The notes beneath the pieces were generated by a model. The model was not told where the DNA came from and did no database searches. It was given only the letters and a program-made list of their open reading frames with translations. DNA of 64,000 nucleotides from Magnetococcales bacterium (lineage in GTDB: Bacteria; Pseudomonadota; Magnetococcia; Magnetococcales; Magnetaquicoccaceae): the NCBI GenBank assembly GCA_015231755.1, contig JADGAZ010000012.1:1-64000 (forward strand), in the 5' to 3' direction. Position numbers and translations under genes: made by a program. Shown here one piece after another: positions 18,301 through 27,600 of the stretch (positions are counted from its first letter, which is position 1; every line of letters starts with the position of its first letter).

Positions 18301-19192
18301 GATTGTCCAGGGTGGTGCCCCACAGCACCGCTTTTTTGCCACCGGCGTTCATGGCGATGTTGCCGCCGATGGTCGAGGCGTTCTTCGAGGTGGGATCCAC
18401 CGCGAATACCACGCCGGCGGCGGAGGCGGCCTCTTCGACCCGGGCGGTGACCGCTCCGGCTCCCACCCGGATGGCGGAGACCGGATGAGTCAATCCCGGC
18501 GGGGTGACGGTTTCCACCGGACCGATGGTGTCGAGTTTTTCGGTGTTGATGATCACCGTATCCGGGTGCAACGCCACCCCCGAGCCGGTATAACCGGTGC
18601 CGCCCCCCCGGGGAATGATGGGCAGTCCCAGTTCTCCGCACACCGCCACCAGGGCGGCCACTTCCGCTTCGTGATCGGGTTTGAGTACCAGGGCCGGACA
18701 TTCCACCCGCCAGTCCGTGGCATCGGTGATGTGGGCCACCCGCGCCATGGGGGTGAAATCGATGTTTTCCTCCCGGGTGACCCGTTCAAAGGCGTGACGG
18801 GCTTTGCGTCGCATGGCCTCGCGCCGGGGAAACCAGTCGCCGAAGTCGTGGACCGCTTCCCGGAGCTTTTCCACCAGTTGGAATACCAGAGGGTTGCCTT
18901 TGGCCCGGTCCACGATCAATTGGATCCGTTGGGTCATGCTTTCCAGCAGCGAGGCGAGACGTTTGGGATGGTCCAGCAGATCCTCTTGTAAGAAAGGGTT
19001 GCGTGTGACCACCCACAAATCCCCGAGAATCTCGAAGAGCATGCGGGCCGAACGTCCGGTTTCCCGTTTGCCCCGCAGGGTTTCCAGGGTTTCCCACATC
19101 GGGGCGCCGAGAAAGCGGATCACGATCTCCCGGTCGGAAAACGAGGTGTAATTGTATGGAATTTCCCTGATTTTGGCTGTCTGGTGTGCCAC
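15371..19192 (-). CDS. large FAD-linked oxidase / Fe-S oxidoreductase fusion (D-lactate dehydrogenase-like, DUF3683)
   Basis: A 1273-residue fusion. It has an N-terminal DUF3683-type domain (about 1-150) and a PCMH-type FAD-binding domain (about 160-400; PRGGGTGYTGSG and STIGGNIAMNAGG). An FAD-oxidase C-terminal domain follows, including HMHAGDGNVHTNIPV. Next comes a ferredoxin-type region with two 4Fe-4S patterns (CLRCGKCKQVC and CTICRRCATPCP), then two Cys-rich CCG modules (FPGCGCERLF with ICCGFPQS; DPCHSP with CCGEAG). Proteins of this layout oxidise D-lactate, glycolate or a similar 2-hydroxyacid and pass electrons to the respiratory chain. The substrate cannot be told. GTG at 19192 is the start, with AAGGGA 9 bases upstream. 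The gene stands alone on the minus strand after rpoH. Confidence 0.88.
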   Translation of the reverse strand: MAHQTAKIREIPYNYTSFSDREIVIRFLGAPMWETLETLRGKRETGRSARMLFEILGDLWVVTRNPFLQEDLLDHPKRLASLLESMTQRIQLIVDRAKGNPLVFQLVEKLREAVHDFGDWFPRREAMRRKARHAFERVTREENIDFTPMARVAHITDATDWRVECPALVLKPDHEAEVAALVAVCGELGLPIIPRGGGTGYTGSGVALHPDTVIINTEKLDTIGPVETVTPPGLTHPVSAIRVGAGAVTARVEEAASAAGVVFAVDPTSKNASTIGGNIAMNAGGKKAVLWGTTLDNLLSWRMVTPDGGWLEVERLDHNLGKIHVLPEARFRVTRYGTDGQIPVGDPTLLVIPTEQFRKFGLGKDVTNKALAGLPAIQKEGCDGLITSAVFVLHPKPRHTRTVCLEFFGADLSKAVPAIVETKNYLEATPGVACAGLEHLDERYLRAVGYNVKASRGEHPKMAILADIIGDDEALVDQAARHVTELARVRDGEGFIAVSPEERARYWADRSRTAAIAAHTNAFKINEDVVIPLERLAEYNTGIERINIIQSIRNKIRMLDAMEAYLGGESFARSLPSGYPNSAESLASVAAKREAGLSLLNRVRHRWTAILSHFDAPATDHPALLDGPEQARPGLLLSDLLLRRELRISFRQEVQRSLNNAFGGELWEGVRKELEEIHHTVRTRRLFVALHMHAGDGNVHTNIPVNSNDYEMLQEAERIVDQIMALAVSLDGCVSGEHGIGLTKFRYLDPEIVEAFARYKQIADPDGRFNPDKLLPKSMDYSAYTPSLRLVQQEALILRESAMGSLNDDVRNCLRCGKCKQVCSTQVPRANLLYSPRDKILATGMIIEAFLYEEQARRKVSLSHFNALTDLADHCTICRRCATPCPVNIDFAAVTMRMRELLKSRTRRSGRIGHRLALAFLSATDPRAIRLARQFFILGGYAAQRWAHRLWKQLSRGHRHPEEPPKAAAGRAPNLVEQVVPLLERPLPSGLPNRSARGFLNIEDPGIIPVLRDPDRWEPKLESVFYFPGCGCERLFSDISLASIAMMLHVGAQVVLPPGAICCGFPQSASGLESLGRQITMRNRVLFHRVAHALSHMEIQTVVVSCGTCLDQLEKYHFETIFPGCRLLDVHEYLMEKGVRMQSSNREPVLFHDPCHSPMKVHPPLMVAATLTGRPAVLTDRCCGEAGTFSVSRPDISAQVRYRKEKELDRTRPPTQPARILTACPSCYQGLSRLENTTSDFLVVELTRGLLGESWRETFLQRMERGGLERVLL

Positions 19193-19622
19193 GGCGTTTC
19201 ATCCCTTGTGTGCGAACGGTCTCCTGCCGGTCGGTGTGGCACGGGGCCATGCATGGGGATCCGACTGACACGGGGCACGCTGCTGAAGTGGTGAGAAAAC
19301 TGTCAGAAGGATATATCAACTCGGGCGTCATTCCAATGGATTCCGGAGCGACGGGGCGACCCGATCCCGGTCTCGTTTCGGGTTGAAGACCGGCGCCAAC
19401 CACGGGGCCCAACCGGGGAGACGGCGGAAATGGGGGCTTTGAGGTCGGGAGGGGGAGGGTGCGCAACGGCAGGATGGAACAATTGTGACCCCGGTGCCCC
19501 CGTGAAGCCGGGCACCGGGTACTATTCTATTATGGAAAGATCTGTGCATCTTTGTAGAGAGTGGCGGACAAGCTTCCCTCCGGCGGGGATTCAGCCGGGC
19601 CAAGGGCGGGGGGTGGGCGGCG
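19193..19622. other. intergenic region with a G+C-rich hairpin
   Basis: About 430 bases without a credible gene, between the dehydrogenase start and the end of the thioredoxin-like gene. It contains a perfect 10-base-pair inverted repeat (CCCGGTGCCC, 19490-19499; GGGCACCGGG, 19510-19519). The repeat lies about 100 bases past the thioredoxin-like stop and could end that transcript, though no T-run follows on the minus strand. The dehydrogenase promoter should be in 19200-19400, but I could not identify one. Confidence 0.45.
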
Positions 19623-20174
19623 TCACTCTTTCCATTTGATGCTGCACCCCATGGTGGTGTTTTGGTGGGTGGCTACCGGGCGGCCTTCCAACAGGGCCAG
19701 GATCGCCTCCTTCAACTCTTCTTTGCGCACGGCGGCGGGATTGCGGGGACTGTCGTCCAGGCGGCCCCGGTAGCGGAGTTTGCGTTCCTGGTCGTAGACG
19801 AAGAAATCCGGGGTGCAGACCGCGCCATAATCCTTGGCGGTCTGTTGGGTGGCATCATAGAGATAATCGAATGGATAGCCTTTCTTTTTCGCCTTGGCCT
19901 GCATGTTGGCAAAGCTGTCTTCCGGATAGTTGGTGGGATCGTTGCTGCTAATGCCCACAAAACTCACCTTTTTGGTGGCCAGTGTGCGCCCCAGGGTGAT
20001 GAGGCGATCTTCGATGGCTTGCACATAAGGACAATGGTTGCAGATGAACATCACCACCAGTACGGGGCTGTCCCGGTATTCGTCCAGGGTGTGGGTCTTG
20101 CCGTCCACGCCGGGAAGCGCGAAGTCCGGAGCCGAGGCGCCCAATTCACCGGGGGGTGAGTGCAAAAGAACCAT
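19623..20174 (-). CDS. thioredoxin-fold (AhpC/TSA-like) protein
   Basis: A 183-residue protein of the peroxiredoxin-like/redoxin family, beginning MVLLHSPPGELGASAPDFAL at 20174 with a GGGAG site. The domain opening APDFALPGVDGKTHTLDEY and the CNHCPYV motif (Cys45 and Cys48) are characteristic of a group often annotated 'thioredoxin family protein', with VRYRGRLDD-like and GCSIKW features near the end. No signal peptide is seen, so it should be cytoplasmic. It lies 69 bases downstream of epmA on the same strand and may be the last gene of the efp transcript. Role: thiol-dependent reduction, substrate unknown. Confidence 0.82.
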   Translation of the reverse strand: MVLLHSPPGELGASAPDFALPGVDGKTHTLDEYRDSPVLVVMFICNHCPYVQAIEDRLITLGRTLATKKVSFVGISSNDPTNYPEDSFANMQAKAKKKGYPFDYLYDATQQTAKDYGAVCTPDFFVYDQERKLRYRGRLDDSPRNPAAVRKEELKEAILALLEGRPVATHQNTTMGCSIKWKE

Positions 20175-20243
20175 GAATGTATCTCCCAAGAAAATGGCTG
20201 GATTATGGAATGGTGATGCCAATCGGTTGGGGAAATGCAATTT

Positions 20244-21197
20244 TCATGCACGATCCGCAGGGAAGGCGAGAACATCGGCGATCCGGTCGGTTCCCAGCAC
20301 AAGCATCACCAGCCTGTCCACCCCCAACGCCGCACCGGCTGTGCGGGGGAATCCGCTGCGCAAGGCGGCCAGGAAATGTTCATCCAGCGGCAGGGGAGGC
20401 AGGTTCATCGCGGCGCGTTTCCGGTTGGCCTGATGCAGACGGGTCGCCTGTTCGTCCCCGTCGGTGAGTTCCTGATAACCGTTGACCAGTTCCATGCCCT
20501 GGACATACAGCTCGAAACGCAAGGCCGTGGCGGGAGGGGCGGGATCGATTTCGGCCATGGCGGCCCGTTCGGCGGGGAAATGGGTCAGAAAGATCAACCC
20601 TCCCGCCTCCTGGAAAGCCGGTTCCACCCGTTCGGTCAGCAACAGATCCAGCAATCCCATGCGGTCCAGGTGTTCCGGAGGGGGAAAGGGCAGGGCGCGG
20701 ATCAACGCCTCGTCCGGATCCGAAAAGGGATCGACGCCGGCAAAGCGTTTCATCGCCGCGGCAAAGGTCCACTCCTGGACCGGCATGGCCCCCAGAACCG
20801 CCTGCAGCAGTTGGGCGCTTTCGGTCATCAGTTCCCGCCAACTCCAGCCGGGTCGGTACCACTCCAGCATGGTGAATTCCGGATTGTGCCGGTGACCCGC
20901 CTCTCCGGCGCGAAAGGCCTTGGCGATTTGATAGATGGGTCCGGAACCGGCGGCCAGCAACCGTTTCATGGCGGTTTCCGGGGAGGTGGACAGATACCAC
21001 CCGGCGCATCCGATGGGTTCGATGGCATCGTCCGGGACCGCGCCGGGACTCAACAGCGGGGTTTCCACCTCCAGAACTTGGCGGGCGTCGAAGAAGGTCC
21101 GCAGACGTTTCAGGGTCGCGGCGCGGGCGGCCAGTCCCGCCGGATTGGCCGCCGGTCGCCAGAGTTCCGCAGGGTCACTCTTTGGCACGTTCCACAT
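20244..21197 (-). CDS. epmA: EF-P beta-lysyltransferase EpmA (GenX/PoxA)
   Basis: A 317-residue class II lysyl-tRNA-synthetase-like enzyme without the anticodon-binding domain. It attaches (R)-beta-lysine to elongation factor P. Class II motif 2 is seen in IYQIAKAFRAGEAGHRHNPE followed by FTMLEWY, and motif 3 in GAALGVDRLVML. The start MWNVPKSDPAELWRP at 21197 lies 23 bases inside the end of efp, so the genes are coupled. The enzyme length and order fit EpmA. With epmB divergent on the other side of efp, the pathway is complete apart from EpmC. Confidence 0.93.
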   Translation of the reverse strand: MWNVPKSDPAELWRPAANPAGLAARAATLKRLRTFFDARQVLEVETPLLSPGAVPDDAIEPIGCAGWYLSTSPETAMKRLLAAGSGPIYQIAKAFRAGEAGHRHNPEFTMLEWYRPGWSWRELMTESAQLLQAVLGAMPVQEWTFAAAMKRFAGVDPFSDPDEALIRALPFPPPEHLDRMGLLDLLLTERVEPAFQEAGGLIFLTHFPAERAAMAEIDPAPPATALRFELYVQGMELVNGYQELTDGDEQATRLHQANRKRAAMNLPPLPLDEHFLAALRSGFPRTAGAALGVDRLVMLVLGTDRIADVLAFPADRA

Positions 21198-21747
21198 ACT
21201 GTCCGGTACGGGTATCCACGCGGATTTTCTCCCCTTCGTTGACGAACAGGGGAACCTTGACCTCGGCGCCGGTCTCCAGGGTGGCGGGCTTGGTGGCGCC
21301 GGAAACCGTGTCGCCCTTGATGCCCGGATCACACTTGGTGATGGTCAGAATCACAAACGACGGGGGCATGACGGCAATGGCGCGATTTTTCCAAAGCGTG
21401 ACCACATAGGTCTCCTGCTCCTTGAGCCAGGAACGGGAATCCCCCACCTGTTTTTCGTCCAGGACGGACTGCTCGTAGCTGGCCGGATCCATGAAATTCC
21501 AGAAGCCGGCGTCGTGATACAGAAATTGCATATCCTTGTCCATGACATCGGCTTTGATGACACTTTCGCTGGATTTGAAGGTCCGTTCGATCACGCGGCC
21601 ATCGATCAGGTTCTTGATTTTGATCTTGGTGAAGGCCTGTCCCTTGCCGGGCTTGACGAACTGGGCATCCACGATGATCCAGGGAGCGTCGTCGATTTCC
21701 ACGCGGACGCCTTGACGCAGTTGGTTATGGTTGAGCATGTCACTCAT
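21175..21747 (-). CDS. efp: elongation factor P
   Basis: A 190-residue translation factor that rescues ribosomes stalled at polyproline. The start MSDMLNHNQLRQG at 21747 gives the family's usual length; ATG at 21738 or 21798 are alternatives. The modification loop reads VKPGKGQAF, with Lys35 in the place of the beta-lysylated lysine, in agreement with the flanking epmA and epmB genes. The C-terminal domains are recognisable from VIKADVMDKDMQFLY and GAEVKVPLFVNEGEKIRVD. epmA overlaps its end; the epmB start is 44 bases away on the other strand, so the two promoters must overlap the coding starts. Confidence 0.95.
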   Translation of the reverse strand: MSDMLNHNQLRQGVRVEIDDAPWIIVDAQFVKPGKGQAFTKIKIKNLIDGRVIERTFKSSESVIKADVMDKDMQFLYHDAGFWNFMDPASYEQSVLDEKQVGDSRSWLKEQETYVVTLWKNRAIAVMPPSFVILTITKCDPGIKGDTVSGATKPATLETGAEVKVPLFVNEGEKIRVDTRTGQYVERAKE

Positions 21748-21791
21748 TTTGAATACAATTTCCTTGGCGGTTGGTTCATGAAAGGTCAACG

Positions 21792-22781
21792 ATGACACCC
21801 TCCTTCCAGTATACCCCCAAAGCCGCGTCAGATCACCCCGTTGTGAACTCCCTGGAGCAACGATTGCGGAATTTGTCCCCCGAGGCCCGGGAAGCGGCCC
21901 GTCAATTTCCCCTGTTGGTGCCCGAGGCCCTGGCCAGTCGCATCGACTGGGGGCGGGACGGACCCTTGACGCGGTCCTATCTCCCGGCCGCCGAGGAGTT
22001 GACGCGGATGGCCGGGGATTCGACCGATCCTCTGGACGAGGCCGCAGCCCGGATCGTGCCGGGTTTGATCGTCAAGTATCCGGGACGTGCTTTGTTGAAG
22101 GTGACGGCAGGGTGTGCCGTTCATTGTCGTTTTTGTTTCCGGCGTCACGCCCGCCACGACGTTTTGCCCAGAAAACGCCGGAAGTGGCAATCGGCTTTGA
22201 CGGCCATCGGCGCGGATGGCTCCTTGCGGGAGGTGATTCTTTCCGGGGGTGACCCCCTGACCCTGTCGGACCGTCGTCTGGCCCGCTTGACCAGACGTTT
22301 GGCCGCCATTCCCCATCTGACCCGGTTGCGAATTCATACCCGCATGCCGGTGGTCTCCCCGGAGCGGGTTACCCCCGGTTTGATTCGATGGCTGAAAGGC
22401 ACCCGACTGACACCGTTTGTGGTGGTGCATGTCAACCACGCCGACGAGTTGGATTCAAGGGCGGGGCAGGCTTTGGGATTTCTGGTGGATGCGGGTATTC
22501 CGGTGTTGAATCAATCGGTTTTGCTGAAAGGTGTCAACGATGATCCGGAAATCCTGGCCGCCTTGTGCGAGACCTTGATCGGTATGCGAGTTATCCCTTA
22601 TTATCTTCACATGCTGGATCCCGTGGCGGGCGCGTCCCATTTTGGCGTCAGCGAAGAGCGGGCGTTGGCCGTGATGGCCGGAGCGAGCGCCCGTTTGCCC
22701 GGCTATGCGTTGCCCCGTCTGGTGCGGGAGTTGCCCGGCGGGCCGGGCAAACGATGGTTGCCGTTCCACGCACCTTTATAA
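21792..22781 (+). CDS. epmB: EF-P lysine 2,3-aminomutase EpmB (radical SAM)
   Basis: A 329-residue radical SAM enzyme of the KamA/YjeK type that makes (R)-beta-lysine from lysine for EpmA. The 4Fe-4S cluster motif is CAVHCRFC (Cys108, Cys112, Cys115). Family segments ILSGGDPLTLSD, RIHTRMPVV and MRVIPYYLHMLDPV are present, the last being the PLP-lysine neighbourhood of the mutase. The start at 21792 has an AAAGG site upstream. The gene diverges from efp and ends 4 bases before the convergent XRE regulator. Confidence 0.93.
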   Translation: MTPSFQYTPKAASDHPVVNSLEQRLRNLSPEAREAARQFPLLVPEALASRIDWGRDGPLTRSYLPAAEELTRMAGDSTDPLDEAAARIVPGLIVKYPGRALLKVTAGCAVHCRFCFRRHARHDVLPRKRRKWQSALTAIGADGSLREVILSGGDPLTLSDRRLARLTRRLAAIPHLTRLRIHTRMPVVSPERVTPGLIRWLKGTRLTPFVVVHVNHADELDSRAGQALGFLVDAGIPVLNQSVLLKGVNDDPEILAALCETLIGMRVIPYYLHMLDPVAGASHFGVSEERALAVMAGASARLPGYALPRLVRELPGGPGKRWLPFHAPL

Positions 22782-22785
22782 AACG

Positions 22786-23223
22786 TCACGTTTCCGGAAT
22801 CTCTTCCCCAATCGATCGGGTGCGCACCCGTTTGCGGTTGCGCAGACGACGGAGCCGATTGCGCATCTGGTAAAGGGCTTGAATCGTCAATTCCAACTCT
22901 TTTTCCATGGCGCCCAATTGGGCGAACATGCCGCTGCCGGTCATGTCGTGGGGCAGGATCTCCTCTTCCACCGGTTTTCGACTCTCATGGAGGGTCATGT
23001 CACCCTCACCGGTCGCCAGCCATACCGGGTTGACCTCGCAGGCCATGGCAATGTCCACGGTCTTGCGGGAACTCTTGAAGTGGCCGGATTCCAGTTTGTG
23101 AATCGCGGCTTGGCTGATCCCGACCTTTACGGCCAGTGCGTGCTGGGTCAGATTGGCATGCAGACGGGCTGCCCGGAAGCGATAGGCGAAGTCGTATTTG
23201 GTGGGATTGTTGACGATGCTCAT
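22786..23223 (-). CDS. XRE-family helix-turn-helix regulator (small)
   Basis: A 145-residue DNA-binding protein. The helix-turn-helix lies at about residues 12-65: FRAARLHANLTQHALAVKVG, then ISQAAIHKLESG. The C-terminal half (about 95-145) is helical and ends in an Arg-rich segment (RNRLRRLRNRKRVRTR), unusual for the family and perhaps for oligomerisation or DNA contact. ATG at 23223 (MSIVNNPTKYDFAYR) has a poor ribosome site, so expression may be low. It diverges from a second XRE gene and shares its control region. It probably represses itself and the neighbour in the manner of phage-type repressors. Confidence 0.82.
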   Translation of the reverse strand: MSIVNNPTKYDFAYRFRAARLHANLTQHALAVKVGISQAAIHKLESGHFKSSRKTVDIAMACEVNPVWLATGEGDMTLHESRKPVEEEILPHDMTGSGMFAQLGAMEKELELTIQALYQMRNRLRRLRNRKRVRTRSIGEEIPET

Positions 23224-23264
23224 GAGGATGGCCTGGAAAATCGGGGTTGGAGGAAATTCTGACT

Positions 23265-23310
23265 GTGATAACATAAACAACTTGCTGAATCAACTGAAAT
23301 GGTGTATCTT
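23265..23310. promoter_or_regulatory. overlapping divergent promoters of the two XRE genes
   Basis: Plus strand: TTGCTG (23282-23287), 17 bases, TATCTT (23305-23310). Minus strand: TTGATT (complement of 23288-23293), 17 bases, TATCAC (complement of 23265-23270). Each -10 box matches 4 of 6 consensus bases. The boxes interleave, so a regulator bound here would affect both genes. Prediction by eye only. Confidence 0.35.
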
Positions 23311-23366
23311 GACACGAAGTAATAAATTGAGGACGTTAGCCACAATATTTTAGAAAAAATAAAGCA

Positions 23367-24413
23367 ATGATGCAAAAATCCACAAACAGTGTCAGTTTGC
23401 GCTTGAGATCGATTCGCAAGGAATTGGACCTGACCCAGCAAGGTTTGTCGGATCGGATCGGTGTCAGTCGCGCCTACATCGCCGATGTGGAAGCAGGCCG
23501 GAAAGACCCCTCCAGAAATTTTATCGTCAAGCTCACCGACCGGATGCACATCTCCGGGGATTGGCTGCTGTCCGGCGTCGGAGAGATGTTCATGGATGGG
23601 GCGCGGGGTACGATCCGCGACCGTCTGGTGCGCCTGCTGGCCGCCACGGAGCGGGATGTGGATGGCTGGCTGTCCGGCATGGGGATTGATCCAAAAACAA
23701 GTAATCTTTTTTGTGAATCCCGGGGCTCCTGGAACAAGGCCCTGCTGACCCGGGTTCGTCGCCTGGAAGGGGTGCGGGAAGAGTGGCTGCTTGCGGGGGA
23801 GGGGACTCCTTTTCCGGGTGGGCGCCACCGCAGCGATGCCGATGCCGTGGCCCGTCTGGAGTTGGTGCTTTCCGGCGCGGGGGGGTGGCATCTGTATCTG
23901 GTAACGGATCGGGAGCTGTTTTGCGTGGTGCTGATCGCCCCGTCCTGGTCGGATCCCGGGGATGAGACCTCTTACGAATATACGGTCATGGAGGTGATCG
24001 GTGGGGCTGTGGGTCGGCGGACGCTGGCGACGGTGCGCAATCAATTGGGACGCTATGCGGTTTATGTGGTGGTGGTCTCCGCAGATGCCTTGCGTCGGTT
24101 GGTGAACGGTTGGATGGGTATACGCGAATTCGTGGGACGGGAACGGGCAAACGGTCTGCTGGATGGAGCGGTCCGGATCGAGCAAGGCGCCCAGATGGAC
24201 GAGTTCATCCCCGAACCCCTGGCCCGCATCGACGCCGCCGAACTGGAAAAAATCTGCGGCCAAGCCGCCGAGGATCCCCGTTCCGCCCGCATGCTCTATT
24301 GGCTCTCCGGCTGGCTCCCCCGCGCCACCTCGGAGGAACGGATCTATCTGGAAGGATTGCTGAAACGCAATTTCCCCGAGTTTGCGGATACGTCGTGGGA
24401 GGGGGAAGTGTGA
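23367..24413 (+). CDS. XRE-family regulator with a long effector-like C-terminus
   Basis: A 348-residue protein. The N-terminal helix-turn-helix (about 9-65) reads LRSIRKELDLTQQGLSDRIG, then VSRAYIADVEAGRKDPS, and is followed by a second copy of similar organisation (about 85-145, with WLLSGVGEMF and WLLAGEGTPF repeated). That duplication is common in regulators near mobile elements. The rest (150-348) contains a beta-rich stretch (WHLYLVTDRELFCVVLIAP, VYVVVVSADALRRL) and a helical end. No peptidase motif is seen. The gene reads towards the HD/WD40 gene, with 187 bases between them, and is the natural candidate for controlling it. Its G+C content is like the chromosome, unlike the unit that follows. 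Confidence 0.75.
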   Translation: MMQKSTNSVSLRLRSIRKELDLTQQGLSDRIGVSRAYIADVEAGRKDPSRNFIVKLTDRMHISGDWLLSGVGEMFMDGARGTIRDRLVRLLAATERDVDGWLSGMGIDPKTSNLFCESRGSWNKALLTRVRRLEGVREEWLLAGEGTPFPGGRHRSDADAVARLELVLSGAGGWHLYLVTDRELFCVVLIAPSWSDPGDETSYEYTVMEVIGGAVGRRTLATVRNQLGRYAVYVVVVSADALRRLVNGWMGIREFVGRERANGLLDGAVRIEQGAQMDEFIPEPLARIDAAELEKICGQAAEDPRSARMLYWLSGWLPRATSEERIYLEGLLKRNFPEFADTSWEGEV

Positions 24414-24600
24414 GGGGGAGGTGTGAGGGGGGTGAAACGGTACTCATTTTGGGATTCAAGGAATTTAGAGTGTTTTTTTGGATCGGCTTCGTGTGTGATT
24501 AAAGATCTGCGTATTTCGTAATATGTGCGGTTGTTTTGTTAAACTGTCTCTAGTGGTTGACCAATCTATTCATTCGGCACAATCTTTCAGGAGAAAAATA

Positions 24601-27600
24601 ATGGACGTATTTGGTGTGGATACGAATTGCAGCATAAATAACTGGTTGAATGAATTGAAAAAGGAATGTGCGGAAATCTGGCGTGTGCCTTATATGCCAT
24701 GGTATACAGATCATGATATGATTCACTCTGAAAGTATACTGAGGCATATTGAAAGCCTTGTCTATGATTATAATGATGAAGATCATTTTAATAAATTGAG
24801 TCATGATGAAAGGATTGTATTGATTGCTGCCGCCTATGTTCATGATGTTGGTATGCAATATTTTAAGCACATTGGTAAAGTTGTTGATGAAATGGGTGCG
24901 CGTGAATACAATGCTGTCCGTGATCGACATACTCAAACTGCTTATGAGTTGGTTATGCGACAGTACCGGTCGAAATCGCCCGCAGGCATCATGGGTAATC
25001 CAGAGGGATTGTGTACGGCAATTCCAGGTTGTTTTCAAGAATCTGTTGCTGAAGTCGCCAGAGCGCACTCTGCAATAGCATTTGAATCTATCCATGATTC
25101 TTTTTATTGTCAGTCAACAATACGTATTAAATTGCTTGGTGCTTTATTACTTATCGGTGATGAGTTGGATTTGGATAATGGTCGCATCAGAGGGTTGGAT
25201 GCTCTTAGGAAATACTGCCATATTGGTCATGAGAGTCTGGTGCATTATTATAAACATTATTATGTTAGCAAAGTTTCAATACATAAAGGGATGATTGAAA
25301 TAGAAATATCTTATCCAGAAGGAATGGCGAGAGATATTAGTGTGTTGCAAAGACACGTCCAGAAGAAGCTTAATGAACGCTTTGGTCTTGTTAAACAGGT
25401 GTTTAGAAAGGTCGGACTGGAATTCGAATTGAATTTTGTCATGAGAGTCAATCCATCAAGAAATGAGAGAATGGAGCCTGTATTCCTGGATATGCTGTAT
25501 CAAGAGACCTTGATTGGCAAGTATGGTTCACTTTCCATCACTACCAAAGAAGACAATTCAGAATCGTCTTCTGTTTGTCCAGCGTTATTGAATAATTCTA
25601 ATAATCGGTGTGATGGTCATGTCGGTTGGGTTTCTGCATGCGTAAAATTAAGCAAGAATAGTTATATTTCAACATCTTTTGATCGAACAGTAAAGTTGTG
25701 GGTGTGTAACAGTGGAGGACACCAAGGGATGCGTATCAACCCTGTTGATACCTATGATAAAGATTGTACCTCTGCAATCGAGACATGTGTAAGACTGTCC
25801 GATAAAGAATTTGTGATATCATACGATAAAAATGTTAAGTTCTTGGAAGTTGATAATAACGAAATCAGAGAATCTGGTGTATCGATCGTATGGGGTGATT
25901 GTGAGCCTGCTGGGAATGTCAAGATTTTTACTGTCCATGCTTTAGATTCTAGTCCGCATCGCCTTATTTGTTCTGGCAGTTCTTCGTCTTGCTCTATGTT
26001 GTTATTGTTTGAAAGAAAATGTCAGAATTATACATTGGTTAAATTCAGGAGTTTTCCAACAGATAAGGTTGTGACTGCCTGTGTTTCATATCCGGATCGA
26101 TTGATCATCGGTTTCCATGATGGTGAGATCAGACTTTTGCATAGTGAAAGCCTGGAGGATGTTGCGTTGGTACCTGTCACAGGTCACAAAGCTCCCATTA
26201 CAGGTTGTTCGTATTTGAACAATAAGATCATTTCTGTCTGCAAGGGTGGGCGTATTGTATACTGGAAGCTCGTATTGGATAGCAATGGATCTCGACTGGT
26301 GATTGAGAAAACAATCAATCGTTATATTGCGCATAATGGTCGAATCAATGGCTGCATTACAGTTGGAAATCATCTCATTACAGCGGGAAATGATCAGAAT
26401 TGCCATGTGTGGGACTCGAATGGCAACTATTCGGGAAGTCTGATTGGTGATTCGGGAGAAATCTGGTGCATATCGGATGCCGGTGAAGGCAGAATTCTGC
26501 TAGGGTCGGAGCATAAAATGCTCTGGATTTGGGATTCTGTACTGATGAGAAAATTGCCTGAAGGCGCGCAGCCTCTAATACCAGCAAACCCAGAGTGTCT
26601 GACATCAAAGAACGTCATGCAGTATCCGACATCCAAGAACGTCATTTTTGACCGGTCAGATCGGGGTGCCCAGGATTGTGCCATCATCGAGAATGTTGTA
26701 TTTGGTATTCATGAGAATGGCGTATTGAGAATTTGGATTGACCAGAAAATGTTGGGTGAGTTTGATACTGGAATGGGTTGGTGTTGGGGGTGTGATGCCT
26801 TTAAGGTTGGGAATCAGCAGTATCTGGTCGCTGTTGGTTCGGGCAACCATTCTTACAGGGTTTATTTTGTAGAGATTGTAGGAAATAAAATTGAAATTAA
26901 AAATGATAAGAATCCAACTTATGAAGGTCATCACAAGAAGGCTGTTTGGCAAATCAATTTCTTTCCTGAGTCAGGTGACGGTTGTATACGTCTGATGTCA
27001 TGTTCTGAAGATGGATGGGCGCATCTTATACCATTACATCAGAATGGGATGTTAGACGTTTCAAAAGAAATTGTTAAAATAGAACACGGAGAAGGAATTT
27101 GTGATGGTACCGTTTCAAACAATCGCCCAGTCACTGCGTCTTATGATTGTAGTGCTGCAATCTGGGAAACTGATTATACATCCCGTAGAATTCTGGAGCA
27201 TGGCGATCAGGTGTGGTGCTGCGAAGCTTTTGAGAATGGTTGGATTTTGACAGGTACCAAAAATGGAGAGATTTGTCTTTGGGATAAGAACGGGCATAAG
27301 CAATGGTCTTATCTCGGGCACAACGGGTGTGTGCATGGATGCTCGGTGTCTCGTGTTGTTCAAGATGATGTGTTTGTATTTGCAACCGTATCCGTGGATC
27401 GGTCTCTTGTGGTATGGAAAATAAATATGAATATAAAATCCAACAATAATAAATGCAAGATTGAAAAAGAATGCAGAACGACAACTGGTGCGCCTCTGAA
27501 TTTCTGTAGCATTAATGAAAGTTCTAAGCTGTGTGTGGTCGCTGGAGGACATGGAATCAAATTCTTCACATTTGATTTTTCCAGTGAAAATATCTGTAAT

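Noticed and set aside
15545-18991. A 1148-codon open frame opposite the large dehydrogenase
   Set aside because: It is a G+C-driven shadow: no domain, no start context, and the opposite strand has a full set of FAD and Fe-S motifs. The same applies to 38572-41721 (minus) and 13771-14196 (minus).
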